From Parvibaculum sp. (GTDB lineage Bacteria > Pseudomonadota > Alphaproteobacteria > Parvibaculales > Parvibaculaceae), in NCBI RefSeq assembly GCF_030651915.1, contig NZ_JAUSBV010000002.1:324414-388413 (forward strand): a DNA stretch of 64,000 nt. Reading direction: 5' to 3'. Within the stretch, counting starts at the first letter, position 1. The number at the start of each line of letters is the position of its first letter. Below the pieces are notes generated by a model. That model made no database searches, was not told the origin of the DNA, and saw only the letters and a list, made by a program, of their open reading frames with translations. Below are positions 1 through 8,511 of the stretch, in pieces. The position numbers and the translations under genes are program-made.

Positions 1-258
1 GCGGTGGCCGAGAATTATCCGGAACTTCGCTCCGCCGAAACCATCACACGCGCGCAAGCGACATTCGAGGAGGTCGAGGGCAATATCGCCGCCGCCCGGC
101 GTTTCTACAATTCGGCGGTCGCGCGGCTCAACAACGCCGTCGAGATTTTCCCGGGTTCGATTATCGCCAACATTGCCAATGTGCAAAGCTTCCCCTTCTA
201 CGAGGTCGAGGACGCGGCAGCGCGCCAGCCCGTCGACGTCAACAAACTGATGTCGTAG
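1..258 (+). CDS. lemA: LemA family protein, C-terminal part
   Basis: The gene enters from the left edge in frame 1, so only about the last 85 residues are visible. They match the end of LemA proteins: a helical stretch with RRFYNSAVARLNNAVE followed by a PGSIIANI segment and an F-Y-EVE close. LemA proteins are membrane-anchored helical-bundle proteins of unclear function. A DUF3137 gene follows after 7 bases, which is the usual partner of lemA in proteobacteria and supports the call. Confidence 0.9.
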   Translation, partial: AVAENYPELRSAETITRAQATFEEVEGNIAAARRFYNSAVARLNNAVEIFPGSIIANIANVQSFPFYEVEDAAARQPVDVNKLMS

Positions 259-265
259 AACGGCG

Positions 266-1207
266 ATGTCCGCTGCCGACGCCGCATCCGGGTTCGACGC
301 GTTCTTCGCGCGCGAAATCGCGCCCTGGATTGCGGAGAAGGAGATCGAACGCCGCGCTGTCTTTCGCCGCACTCTTTGGCGCGCCGCTGCCGTCATCGGC
401 GTCGGCCTTTTTGCGTTTGCCGTTTCCGCTCAGGTGATCGAAGGCGAGGATTTGCGCGGGTTCGCGCTTTTTGCCAGCGTTGCGATCATGGTGGCCGGCG
501 CGGCGATGTTCGGATCGGTGCTGCTTTGGGGGCGCAAGTTCGCGGAAGAGCTCTCGGCGAAAATCTTCGGTCATTTCGGCTATGTCTATTCGCCGAATGT
601 GCCGGAGGATTTTCTCGACCCCTTCAACCGCTGCCACCTGCTGCCCGGCTATAGCCGCAAGTCGCTGGAGGATCACGTGCGCGGTGAGGTACGCGGGGTT
701 TCCTTCGAACTCGCCGAAGCCTTTCTCGAGCGCATGGTCCGGCGCGACAAGCGCGACGAATACGATCTCGTTTTTCGCGGTCTCATCGCACGCTACCAGT
801 TCCCGAAGCGCTTTTCGGGCCGCACCATCCTTCGGGCCGACAGGGGCGTTCTCAATGCGCTCGGTCACGCCGGGGTCGAAGGTGAGCGGGTGCGCCTGGA
901 GGACCCGCGTTTCGAGAAGTTGTTCGAGGTCTTTTCGAGCGACCAGGTCGAGGCGCGCTATCTGCTGACCCCGGCTTTCATGGAGCGGATGGCCGCCCTT
1001 GCCGAAACGACCGACGCGCCGCTGCAAGCGGCCTTCGACGGCGGCGACCTGCTGCTTGCGATTGACGGGCGGCGGGGCTATTTCGCGCAGCCCTCGCCGT
1101 GGCGCGATCTCGGCCGGAACGACCACATCCGCGCTTTTGTGGACGACATTGCGCTGATCGGCGAGATCGCCGCCACGCTCAAGCTCGACGCGCAGACGGC
1201 GGTGTGA
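266..1207 (+). CDS. DUF3137 domain membrane protein (copy 1)
   Basis: This 313-residue protein has two membrane segments near residues 37-55 and 68-88, then a soluble C-terminal domain. The order of two helices followed by a conserved region with FEEVFS/FEVFSSDQVEARYLLTP is that of DUF3137 proteins, which are commonly encoded beside lemA. It starts 7 bases after lemA and is probably co-transcribed. A paralogue lies at 2778-3770; both end in a similar I-x-E-x(6)-LKL stretch and share the EARYLL(T/N)P motif. The biochemical role is unknown. Confidence 0.85.
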   Translation: MSAADAASGFDAFFAREIAPWIAEKEIERRAVFRRTLWRAAAVIGVGLFAFAVSAQVIEGEDLRGFALFASVAIMVAGAAMFGSVLLWGRKFAEELSAKIFGHFGYVYSPNVPEDFLDPFNRCHLLPGYSRKSLEDHVRGEVRGVSFELAEAFLERMVRRDKRDEYDLVFRGLIARYQFPKRFSGRTILRADRGVLNALGHAGVEGERVRLEDPRFEKLFEVFSSDQVEARYLLTPAFMERMAALAETTDAPLQAAFDGGDLLLAIDGRRGYFAQPSPWRDLGRNDHIRAFVDDIALIGEIAATLKLDAQTAV

Positions 1208-1290
1208 GTTTGCGCAAAGGGTCTTGCGCGGGGCCGGCTTTCGCCCCACCTGTCCCGGAGCAATAATCGCGCAGGGCACAAGGGGGCATC

Positions 1291-1887
1291 ATGCAGGTCG
1301 AGTTCTGGTACGAATTTGCGAGCACCTATTCATATCCGGCGGCCATGCGTGTCGAGCGGGCCGCCGCCGAGGCGGGCGTCGCGCTCGCCTGGCGGCCGTT
1401 TCTGCTGGGACCGATCTTCGGCGCGCAGGGCTGGAACGACAGCCCCTTCAACATCTATCCGGCCAAGGGAAAATATATGTGGCGCGACATGGCGCGCATC
1501 TGTGCGGCGGAGGGGCTGACGCTGAAAACACCGCCCGCGCGTTTCCCGCAGAACGGGTTGAAGGCGGCACGGTTGGCGCTGATCGGGCAGGACGAACCTT
1601 GGGGCCCCGAGTTCACGCGCCGCGTCTATCTGGCCAATTTCGCCGAACAGAAAGACATATCCGAGGAAGGCGTTCTCGCCGGAATCCTCGACGCGCTCGG
1701 TCTCGATGCGGCGGCGCTTGCCGCGCGCGCGAGCGAACCCGTCAACAAGGAGCGCCTCAAGACGCAAACCGCCGAGGCGATTGCGAAAGGCGTCTTCGGC
1801 GCGCCGTCATTCGTCGTTTCCGGGGGCGATGAACTCTTCTGGGGCAATGACCGGCTCGATGCGGCACTTCAATGGGCGAAGCGCTGA
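1291..1887 (+). CDS. 2-hydroxychromene-2-carboxylate isomerase / DsbA-family oxidoreductase
   Basis: The 198-residue protein has the DsbA-like thioredoxin fold of the kappa-class GST/HCCA isomerase family. It starts with an EFWYEFASTYSYPAA motif, where the serine stands in the active-site position used to activate glutathione, and carries a typical C-terminal GVFGAPSFVV segment with the cis-proline. The named isomerase acts in naphthalene breakdown, but most genomic members have unknown substrates, and no naphthalene genes are nearby. It is followed by a glutathione S-transferase gene, which fits a glutathione-linked role. Confidence 0.85.
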   Translation: MQVEFWYEFASTYSYPAAMRVERAAAEAGVALAWRPFLLGPIFGAQGWNDSPFNIYPAKGKYMWRDMARICAAEGLTLKTPPARFPQNGLKAARLALIGQDEPWGPEFTRRVYLANFAEQKDISEEGVLAGILDALGLDAAALAARASEPVNKERLKTQTAEAIAKGVFGAPSFVVSGGDELFWGNDRLDAALQWAKR

Positions 1888-1996
1888 CGGGGCCAATTCC
1901 GGAAAGCTTTCAGGGCCATGCACCGCTACAGCTTGTATGGCGCGGTCGCCGTCCCGATGTCGGCTCGAGTTCAATTTCAGCCGCAGGAGTTTGCCG

Positions 1997-2632
1997 ATGA
2001 CCGAGATCGTTTTTCATTCACAGCCTGTCAGCGTCTATCTCTGGATCGCCTCGCTCGTCGCGGCCGAGAAGGGTGTTTCTTGGTCGGTCAATCCGGTCGA
2101 GGTCGGCAGCGCGGCGCATCGTGCGCTGCACCCCTTCGCCAAGTCGCCGGTGCTGCAGCATGGCGAGACCTATGTTTACGAAACGCTCGCCATCGCGCAT
2201 TACATCGACCGTGCCTTTGACGGCCCGGCGCTGCAGCCTGCCGACGCATTCGGCCAAAGCCATGTGTTGCGCTGGGCGAGCCTCGTCAACGCCTATATAT
2301 TCCCCACGGCGACAAACGGCATCGCCAAGGAGCGTCTGCTGGTGCCGATGCAGGGCGGCACGCCCGACGAGGCGCGGATCGCGCAGGCGGTAAAGGATGC
2401 GGAGATGCAGCTTGCCGTCGTCACGCGCGATCTCGAAGCACATGAGTTTCTTGCCGGTGACGCCGTTTCGATCGCGGATTGCTTCCTTGCCCCGCATCTT
2501 CATTTCATCTCGATGACGCCGGAAGGAACGGCGCTGCTTGAGGCCGCACCGAAAGTCGCTGCCTGGCTCGATGCGATGCGGGCCCGGCCGAGCTTCGCGG
2601 CGGCGGATCAGTTCGCGCGCCGCGCGGCGTAA
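1997..2632 (+). CDS. Glutathione S-transferase family protein
   Basis: This is a 211-residue cytosolic GST. The N-terminal thioredoxin-like half has SVYLWIASLVAAEKG and the glutathione-binding region around SPVLQHGETYVYETLAI, where the E-(T/S) pair contacts the gamma-glutamyl group. The C-terminal helical half contains the conserved SIADCFLAPHL segment. The reading frame is open further upstream, but the start at 1997 is chosen because an AGGAG sequence lies 7 bases before it and the fold begins here. It probably conjugates or reduces electrophiles with glutathione; the substrate is not predictable. Confidence 0.88.
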   Translation: MTEIVFHSQPVSVYLWIASLVAAEKGVSWSVNPVEVGSAAHRALHPFAKSPVLQHGETYVYETLAIAHYIDRAFDGPALQPADAFGQSHVLRWASLVNAYIFPTATNGIAKERLLVPMQGGTPDEARIAQAVKDAEMQLAVVTRDLEAHEFLAGDAVSIADCFLAPHLHFISMTPEGTALLEAAPKVAAWLDAMRARPSFAAADQFARRAA

Positions 2633-2777
2633 GTGTTGGTGCGAGCTGCCACGCGGCGGTACCCGTCGAAAACGGCCTTCTCGCTGCGCCGGGTTATGCT
2701 ACGCTTTCCTGCCTGTCGAAGGGGGGCGAGCACATGTATTCTGCCACGGCCGCTTTCCTGTTTGCGGGACGGATGCT

Positions 2778-3770
2778 ATGAGCATCGCCCCGTCGCAGGG
2801 CTTCGATCCGAAGGATTTCAGGGCGTTCCGCAAGGCCACCATCGAGCCCTGGCTGGCGCAGAAAGAAGGCGAGCGCCGCGCCATTGAGCGGCGCGTCGCT
2901 ATTCGCATCGGCATCATTCTTGTTCCGGTCTTTCTGGCGATTGCCGGCTTTATGCTCTTTTACCGCGCCGATGCGCCGGTTTCGGAACCCGGCCGGATTT
3001 TTGCTTTCGTGATTCCTGCATTCGGAATTCTCGCCGCTATTGGTGGTGCCGGTGCTTACTGGGCGTTCTCCGAGCTTGAATCATGGGGCGACCGGTTTCG
3101 GCGCGATCTCTACCGGCTGATATTCGACCGGCTCGGATATCGCTACACAGCGGATTCATCACTCGCATTGATGGATGAAGTCCATCAATGCGGTATTCTG
3201 AAAGACTATGATGAGCGTCATGTTGAGGATCGCGTACAAGGTGCAATCGGAACGACGCAATTCGACCTTTCCGACTGCAAGCTCGTTAAAAGATACAAGC
3301 AGCGCAATGCGGGCGACGTACGCGAGACGGTCTTTCACGGATTGATCGGCAGCTTCACCTATCCAAAACCCTTTCACGGGCAGACGGTGATCCTTGTCGA
3401 CAAGGGAGCGATTCCCAACAAGCTTGGCGGGCTTCTTCGCGACGACAGGCGTGTCGTGCTCGAGAGTGCCGCGTTTGAAGATCTGTTCGAGGTTTTCTCG
3501 ACCGATCAGGTCGAGGCGCGCTACCTCCTCAATCCCGTTTTCATGGAACGGCTGATTGCGTTGCGCCAGCATTTCCGTGCGCCGCTGCAGGCGGCGTTCC
3601 GGGACGGGAAACTCTATATTGCGGTCGATCTCGGCGAGGATCACTTCAGGAATCCGCCGGTCCATTTCGACGTCAGCGATCCGGGCGAAATTCATCTCGT
3701 CATGTTGCGGGTCCGGCTCATTTCCGAAACCATCGAGATGCTGAAACTCAATTCACCGACACTTGTCTGA
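2778..3770 (+). CDS. DUF3137 domain membrane protein (copy 2)
   Basis: The 330-residue protein is a paralogue of the gene at 266-1207. It has the same opening pattern (a D-x-F-x-A-F-x-K/R segment, then PWLAQKEGERR), two membrane segments at about residues 42-60 and 76-94, and the DLFEVFSTDQVEARYLL motif near the C-terminal third. The ATG at 2778 is preferred over upstream in-frame codons because it aligns with copy 1. Two copies flank the isomerase and GST genes, which suggests local duplication. No function can be assigned. Confidence 0.82.
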   Translation: MSIAPSQGFDPKDFRAFRKATIEPWLAQKEGERRAIERRVAIRIGIILVPVFLAIAGFMLFYRADAPVSEPGRIFAFVIPAFGILAAIGGAGAYWAFSELESWGDRFRRDLYRLIFDRLGYRYTADSSLALMDEVHQCGILKDYDERHVEDRVQGAIGTTQFDLSDCKLVKRYKQRNAGDVRETVFHGLIGSFTYPKPFHGQTVILVDKGAIPNKLGGLLRDDRRVVLESAAFEDLFEVFSTDQVEARYLLNPVFMERLIALRQHFRAPLQAAFRDGKLYIAVDLGEDHFRNPPVHFDVSDPGEIHLVMLRVRLISETIEMLKLNSPTLV

Positions 3771-3797
3771 GGCGGTCGTTGTGGCGCGGCGTGTTTT

Positions 3798-4118
3798 TCA
3801 ACGGAATCTTTCGGGCAGTTCCGCTTCGGGGATCAATAGATCATCCTCGATTTCGAGCCAGATCTCCTCGATCAGTTCGGCGCGGCCTTCGCGTTGCGGC
3901 GTCGAGTGCTTTGCCGAATAATCGCTGAAGGCCTTGTCGCGCGATTCTTTCGACGGCCAGCGCGCATAGGCGACGAAGTCGCCATTCTCGGCGCGGTGCA
4001 GCCGCGAGCCGCCGCCGCCATGATTGCGCATGATGTCGACCGTGATCTCGTGCCAGCGGCGCCTGAAGTCGTCTTCGTTTTCCGGCGCCACGCGCCAGCG
4101 ATAGATGGCGGCTTTCAT
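3798..4118 (-). CDS. Small protein resembling antibiotic-biosynthesis-monooxygenase-like dimers
   Basis: This 106-residue protein has the layout of dimeric alpha/beta-barrel (ABM-like) proteins: an IYRWRVAPENEDDFRRRWHE opening, a GSRLHRAENGDFVAYARWPS strand pair and a helix of basic and acidic residues. The family includes small monooxygenases and stress proteins, but active residues cannot be assigned here. The start at 4118 overlaps the stop of the upstream gene in an ATGA junction, which indicates translational coupling; an in-frame ATG at 4130 is an alternative. Confidence 0.6.
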   Translation of the reverse strand: MKAAIYRWRVAPENEDDFRRRWHEITVDIMRNHGGGGSRLHRAENGDFVAYARWPSKESRDKAFSDYSAKHSTPQREGRAELIEEIWLEIEDDLLIPEAELPERFR

Positions 4119-4582
4119 GAGCTGCCCCACCCTTTCGGTTCGGGCGGTGGTCTTCCCTCCGCCCTGCGCTCACGAACAGCGACGCGCCAGTATGTGAGGC
4201 CAGCGACACCGCCCATCAGGGCGGCAGGAAAGAGTGAAATATATGTAGACATATTGGTGACGTGAAGGTCGCCGACGCCGCTGTTCACGGCGATTCCGAT
4301 GACGGCAAGCAATGCACTCGAAGCACCACCTGCAGCATAGTACCCCCAACTGCTGAATCCGCCGATGCGGGCGACGGCGACAATCGCTACGGCTCCCGGC
4401 AGAGCGGCGATCAACAAGAATGCAAACCCCGCCGGTGTACCCAACAGCACAGCTTTTATCGCATCAACGAGCTGAGAACCGGACTCCATATTGGCGATGA
4501 CGATCACTGTAAGTATTGAGGTAGTGGCGATTGCAGCGGCGCAAGCAGCAACATAGCCCTTGATCATGCGCCACACCGGCAT
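4115..4582 (-). CDS. Hypothetical membrane protein
   Basis: The 155-residue protein has four likely membrane helices, at about residues 8-30, 43-72, 80-100 and 112-132, and a charged C-terminal tail. I do not recognise a family. It lies 3 bases after the rlmN stop and shares an ATGA overlap with the gene downstream, so it is probably the middle member of an rlmN-led transcript. The second in-frame ATG (6th codon) could also be the start. Confidence 0.6.
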   Translation of the reverse strand: MPVWRMIKGYVAACAAAIATTSILTVIVIANMESGSQLVDAIKAVLLGTPAGFAFLLIAALPGAVAIVAVARIGGFSSWGYYAAGGASSALLAVIGIAVNSGVGDLHVTNMSTYISLFPAALMGGVAGLTYWRVAVRERRAEGRPPPEPKGWGSS

Positions 4583-4585
4583 GCC

Positions 4586-5776
4586 TCACGCCTCCGCCCG
4601 CGCCTCTTTGATCCGTTCGCTCGCCCGCACCTTCACCGTCTCGCTCTTCAACTGGCCGCAGGCCGCCATGATGTCGCGGCCGCGTGGGGTGCGGACGGGG
4701 CTGGCATAGCCGGCGCGATTGACCACATCGGCAAATTTCTCGATCGTCTCCCAGTCGGAACATTCGTAAGGCGAGCCCGGCCAGGGGTTGAAGGGGATCA
4801 GGTTGATCTTCGCCGGAATGTGTTTCAGCAGCCGCACCAGCGCCTTGGCGTCTTCGAGTGAATCGTTGACGCCTTTCAGCATCACATATTCAAAGGTAAT
4901 GCGGCGCGCATTGGAGACGCCCGGATAGTTGCGGCAGGCCTCCAGCAATTCCTTGATCGGATATTTCTTGTTCAAGGGCACCAGCTTGTTGCGCGTCTCG
5001 TCGTCGACGGCGTGCAGCGAGATCGCCAGCATGCAGCCGATTTCGGCGCCGGTCTTTTCGATCATCGGCACCACACCGCTGGTCGACAACGTGATGCGGC
5101 GTTTCGACAGCGACAGGCCTTCGCCGTCCGAGACCACTTCCAGCGCGTCGCGCACATTGTCGAAATTGTAGAGCGGCTCGCCCATGCCCATCAGCACGAT
5201 ATTGGTGATCAGGCGGTCTTCCGAATTGCGGCCGCCATCGGGCCATTCGCCGAGCGCATCGCGGGCAATCAGGATCTGGCCGACGATCTCGCCGGCGGTC
5301 AGGTTGCGCACCAGTTTCTGCGTGCCGGTGTGGCAGAAGCTGCAGGTCAGCGTGCAGCCGACCTGGCTCGAGACGCACAGCGTGCCGCGGCCTTCTTCGG
5401 GGATATAGACGGTTTCGATTTCGGGGCCCGGCACGCCCGGCCGGTCGCCCGGCAGGCGCAGCAGCCATTTGCGCGTGCCGTCGACCGATTTCTGTTCGGT
5501 GACGATCTCGAGCCGCGTGAGATCGAAAGCCTCGTTGAGGCGCCCGCGCAGTTCCTTCGACAGCGTCGTCATGCCCTCGAAGCGCGTCAACCCGCGATTG
5601 TAGATGCCGTTCCAGATCTGCCCGGCGCGCATGCGGCACTGATTGTCGGGCAGGCCGAAGGCGCGCAGCGCGTCGATCAGTTGCGGCCGCGTCAGCCCGA
5701 TCAGGCTCGGGCGCGCCGCCGCCGTTCCGGCGGGCGCGGGCGTCTGTTTTTGATGGGCGATCTCGAGGCTCGTCAT
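4586..5776 (-). CDS. rlmN: Dual-specificity 23S rRNA/tRNA methyltransferase RlmN
   Basis: RlmN is a radical-SAM enzyme that methylates C2 of adenine 2503 in 23S rRNA and adenine 37 in some tRNAs. The 396-residue protein has the family length. The cluster motif CTLTCSFC (C-x3-C-x2-C) sits near residues 140-147, an N-terminal helical domain precedes it, and the conserved [27 protein letters not shown] and GVNDS stretches follow. The C-terminal [14 protein letters not shown] holds the catalytic cysteine that forms the protein-RNA adduct. The start at 5776 is the only plausible Met. Confidence 0.97.
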   Translation of the reverse strand: MTSLEIAHQKQTPAPAGTAAARPSLIGLTRPQLIDALRAFGLPDNQCRMRAGQIWNGIYNRGLTRFEGMTTLSKELRGRLNEAFDLTRLEIVTEQKSVDGTRKWLLRLPGDRPGVPGPEIETVYIPEEGRGTLCVSSQVGCTLTCSFCHTGTQKLVRNLTAGEIVGQILIARDALGEWPDGGRNSEDRLITNIVLMGMGEPLYNFDNVRDALEVVSDGEGLSLSKRRITLSTSGVVPMIEKTGAEIGCMLAISLHAVDDETRNKLVPLNKKYPIKELLEACRNYPGVSNARRITFEYVMLKGVNDSLEDAKALVRLLKHIPAKINLIPFNPWPGSPYECSDWETIEKFADVVNRAGYASPVRTPRGRDIMAACGQLKSETVKVRASERIKEARAEA

Positions 5777-5850
5777 GGCCGCTTCATATCACAGACGGCA
5801 TAACGGGGGCCAATGGCCCCCGTTTCCGGCAGAATTCCGGGCTTTCCGGC

Positions 5851-6417
5851 CTATTTGCAGGTCTCGTCGATCTTCCGCAGCGCGGCGCCCGAGCCCTTCA
5901 GCGAATAGGTGTCGATGGTCAGCGTGTCGCGCGAGGAGGTGCCGCGAACTTCCATCGAGGCGCCGGCCTTCAGCGCCTGCACCATCTTGCCTTCCTCGGA
6001 GGGGTTTTCGAGCCAGGCCCAGTATTGATGCTCGCCGCCTTCCTTGGTGCCGTTGAACATCTGGAACCGGTCGGTCCCGATGGTGGCGAAGGGGCGGCTT
6101 GTCGACTTGAAGATATAGCCGGCGCGCATGCTGATTTCGTTCTTGGTGCTGCGGCCCGGGCGGTGCGTGACCATGAAATAGACGTCGCCGCGATTGGCGC
6201 CGGCCGGCAGCATTTTGGTCGGGGCGCTCATCGCATAGCACATGCGGTCGGCGCCGGAGCCGTAGCTATAGGCGGACCAGTCGTCATACTTGCCGAGCAG
6301 CTTCGGGGCGTCCTGCGCGGCGGCGAGGCCGGCGGTGCCGAAGCTCAGCAGCAGGGCCGTCAGGGCGAGGGTGGCGGCGCGGGCGAAGGTCGTGGAAAGG
6401 CGCTTGCGTCTTGGCAT
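5851..6417 (-). CDS. Secreted invasion-associated locus B (IalB) family protein
   Basis: The 188-residue protein opens with a basic stretch (MPRRKR), a hydrophobic core and an AAA-AQDAP cleavage region near residue 36, which is a Sec signal peptide. The mature part has the IalB layout: W-x-A-Y near the start, a conserved C-Y-A-M-S, two beta-rich blocks and a C-terminal cysteine (DETCK). IalB homologues are periplasmic proteins widespread in alphaproteobacteria, including non-pathogens, and the name should not be taken as evidence of virulence. An in-frame TTG at 6426 is an alternative start. Confidence 0.8.
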   Translation of the reverse strand: MPRRKRLSTTFARAATLALTALLLSFGTAGLAAAQDAPKLLGKYDDWSAYSYGSGADRMCYAMSAPTKMLPAGANRGDVYFMVTHRPGRSTKNEISMRAGYIFKSTSRPFATIGTDRFQMFNGTKEGGEHQYWAWLENPSEEGKMVQALKAGASMEVRGTSSRDTLTIDTYSLKGSGAALRKIDETCK

Positions 6418-6704
6418 GATCTTCAACTCGTTGGCTTTCTCTTGTTATCCGGGACCGAGAGCGGCAATGCGCCTGACCATACCGGCCCATTGCCCCGATT
6501 TCCAGACGGAGAGCCCGGAAATGCGGCGAATTGCGCCCGGCCGGGATTGGCGGGCCGCTGAAAAATTCCCCGATTCTTGTGGCGGAAGCATGGCGGGCGC
6601 CGGCGCGGCGTCAATCTGGCGAATGCAGGCCCGCTCGTGCTAAGGGAGAGGCAGCGCTATATCCGGAAAACGCCCATTCAACGCCAGATCAGGGGGAGAC
6701 GACC

Positions 6705-7709
6705 ATGAAAGCCGTGCTGTGCAAGCAATATGGCCCGCCCGAAAGCCTCGTCATCGAGGAGGTGCCGACGCCCGAACCCGGCAAGGGCCAGGTCCTGCTC
6801 GAGGTCCATGCGGCGGCGGTCAATTTCCCCGATGTGCTGATCATCGAGAACAAATACCAGTTCAAGCCGCCGCTGCCCTTCTCGCCGGGCGGCGAGGTCG
6901 CCGGCAAGGTCATCAAGCTCGGCGAGGGCGTTTCGAAGGTGAAGGTTGGCGACCGCGTCATCGGCTCGTGCGGCTGGGGCGGCTTTGCCGAGCAGATCGC
7001 GCTTGACGAGGCCCGCGTGACGCCGATCCCCGACGAGATGGATTTCGTCACCGCATCGGCCTTCCTGATGACCTATGGCACCTCGCATCACGCGCTGAAA
7101 GACCGCGCCCATATCAAGCCGGGCGAGAGCCTGCTGGTGCTGGGGGCGGCCGGCGGCGTCGGGCTTGCGGCCGTTGAACTCGGCAAGGCGATGGGGGCGC
7201 GCGTCATCGCCGCTGCCTCGTCGGAAGACAAGCTGCAGGTCTGCCGCGATCACGGCGCCGATGAAACGATCCTCTATCCGACCGGCACGCTCGACCGCGA
7301 CCAGCAAAAGGCGCTGACCGACCAGATCAAGGCGCTGACCGGCGGCCAGGGTGCCGATGTCGTCTATGATCCGGTCGGCGGCGATTATTCGGAAGCCGCC
7401 TTGCGCGCCACCAATTGGGAAGGCCGTTTCCTGGTCGTCGGTTTTGCCGCCGGCCCGATCCCCAAAATCCCGCTCAACCTGGCGCTGCTGAAAGGCTGCC
7501 AGATCGTCGGCGTCTTCTGGGGCGCCTTCACCGGGCGCGAGCCGGCGCGGCATCAGGAAAATCTGAAGGAGCTGATCGCCTGGTTCAAGGCCGGCAAGCT
7601 GAAGCCCCATGTCTCGCGGCAATACAAGTTCGAGGAAGCGGCCGAGGCGCTCAACGACATGGCGGCGCGCAAGGTCAAGGGCAAGATCGTTCTGGTGCCG
7701 CAGCGCTAG
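6705..7709 (+). CDS. NADPH:quinone oxidoreductase family, zinc-free MDR protein
   Basis: The 334-residue protein belongs to the quinone oxidoreductase branch of medium-chain dehydrogenases. It has the GroES-like N-terminal half with NFPDVLIIENKYQ and PGGEVAGKV, lacks the zinc-binding cysteines of alcohol dehydrogenases, and has the nucleotide motif VLGAAGGVGLAAVELGKA near residues 143-160. It probably reduces quinones or activated double bonds with NADPH. The start at 6705 follows a GGGGGAGA sequence; the frame is open upstream but carries no family sequence. Confidence 0.9.
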   Translation: MKAVLCKQYGPPESLVIEEVPTPEPGKGQVLLEVHAAAVNFPDVLIIENKYQFKPPLPFSPGGEVAGKVIKLGEGVSKVKVGDRVIGSCGWGGFAEQIALDEARVTPIPDEMDFVTASAFLMTYGTSHHALKDRAHIKPGESLLVLGAAGGVGLAAVELGKAMGARVIAAASSEDKLQVCRDHGADETILYPTGTLDRDQQKALTDQIKALTGGQGADVVYDPVGGDYSEAALRATNWEGRFLVVGFAAGPIPKIPLNLALLKGCQIVGVFWGAFTGREPARHQENLKELIAWFKAGKLKPHVSRQYKFEEAAEALNDMAARKVKGKIVLVPQR

Positions 7710-7754
7710 AACGATGCGCCGGGGGGCGGACGAGATGACAGGGCGGAGCGCGCA

Positions 7755-8477
7755 ATGAGGCGCATGCTGATCACGCTGGGCGTCCTTGCCGGCATCGGCA
7801 TCGTCGCGCTTTTCGCCTTTCTGCTCTATGTGCTGCTGGCCTCGGGCGATCCGAAATACTGGGAAGCCGAAATCGCCGCCTTCGAGCGGCTCGACGTTTC
7901 CAATCCGCCGCCGTCCGGTGCCGTCCTCTTTGTCGGCGGCCGCGATGTCCGGCTCTGGCCGCAGCTTGCCGCCGACATGGCGCCGGTGCCGGTCATCCAG
8001 CGCGGCTTCGGCGGCGCACAGATTTCGCACATCACGCATTACATGTCGCGCATCGTGCTCCCCTATCATCCGCGCGCCGTCGTCGTGATGGCGGGCGATG
8101 CCGATCTCGCTGATGTTCACGGGCGGCGGCCGGAAGATGTGCTCGACGATTTCCGCACGCTGGCGCTGTCCTTGCGCGCCGAAGGCATGACGGCGCCGAT
8201 CTATTTCGTCTCGATCCGTCCGCAGCCGGCGCGCAAGGAACGCTGGTACGGCGCCCTGCGCGCCAATGCGCTGGTCGCCGATTTCGTTGCCGGCCAGCGC
8301 AACATGCATTTCATCGATGCCAGCACGTCCATGCTCGATGCGGAGGGAAAATTCCGCGGCGATCTGCATCGCTGGGATCGGCTGACGCTCAACGCGGCGG
8401 GCTATGCCGCACTTGCCGCGGCGATCCGGCCGGTGCTGATCGAAGCCGGTCATGGCGGCTTGCGCTCGACACGCTAG
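7755..8477 (+). CDS. Membrane-anchored SGNH-hydrolase-fold protein lacking catalytic residues
   Basis: The 240-residue protein has one N-terminal membrane helix (residues 4-29) and an SGNH/GDSL-like domain. All four sequence blocks can be aligned, but each key residue is changed. Block I, usually GSSS-IR-LW, is GGRDVRLW at 61-68. Block III, usually GDND, is GDAD at 114-117. Block V, usually DGLHLN-x-AGY, is DRLTLNAAGY at 208-217. The nucleophilic serine, the oxyanion asparagine and the catalytic histidine are therefore all absent. The reading frame is intact, so this looks like a maintained pseudo-enzyme. A role in binding is possible but not shown. Confidence 0.75.
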   Translation: MRRMLITLGVLAGIGIVALFAFLLYVLLASGDPKYWEAEIAAFERLDVSNPPPSGAVLFVGGRDVRLWPQLAADMAPVPVIQRGFGGAQISHITHYMSRIVLPYHPRAVVVMAGDADLADVHGRRPEDVLDDFRTLALSLRAEGMTAPIYFVSIRPQPARKERWYGALRANALVADFVAGQRNMHFIDASTSMLDAEGKFRGDLHRWDRLTLNAAGYAALAAAIRPVLIEAGHGGLRSTR

Positions 8478-8511
8478 ATTTCAAGACAACCGACATTCAG
8501 GGAGGGCCCTT

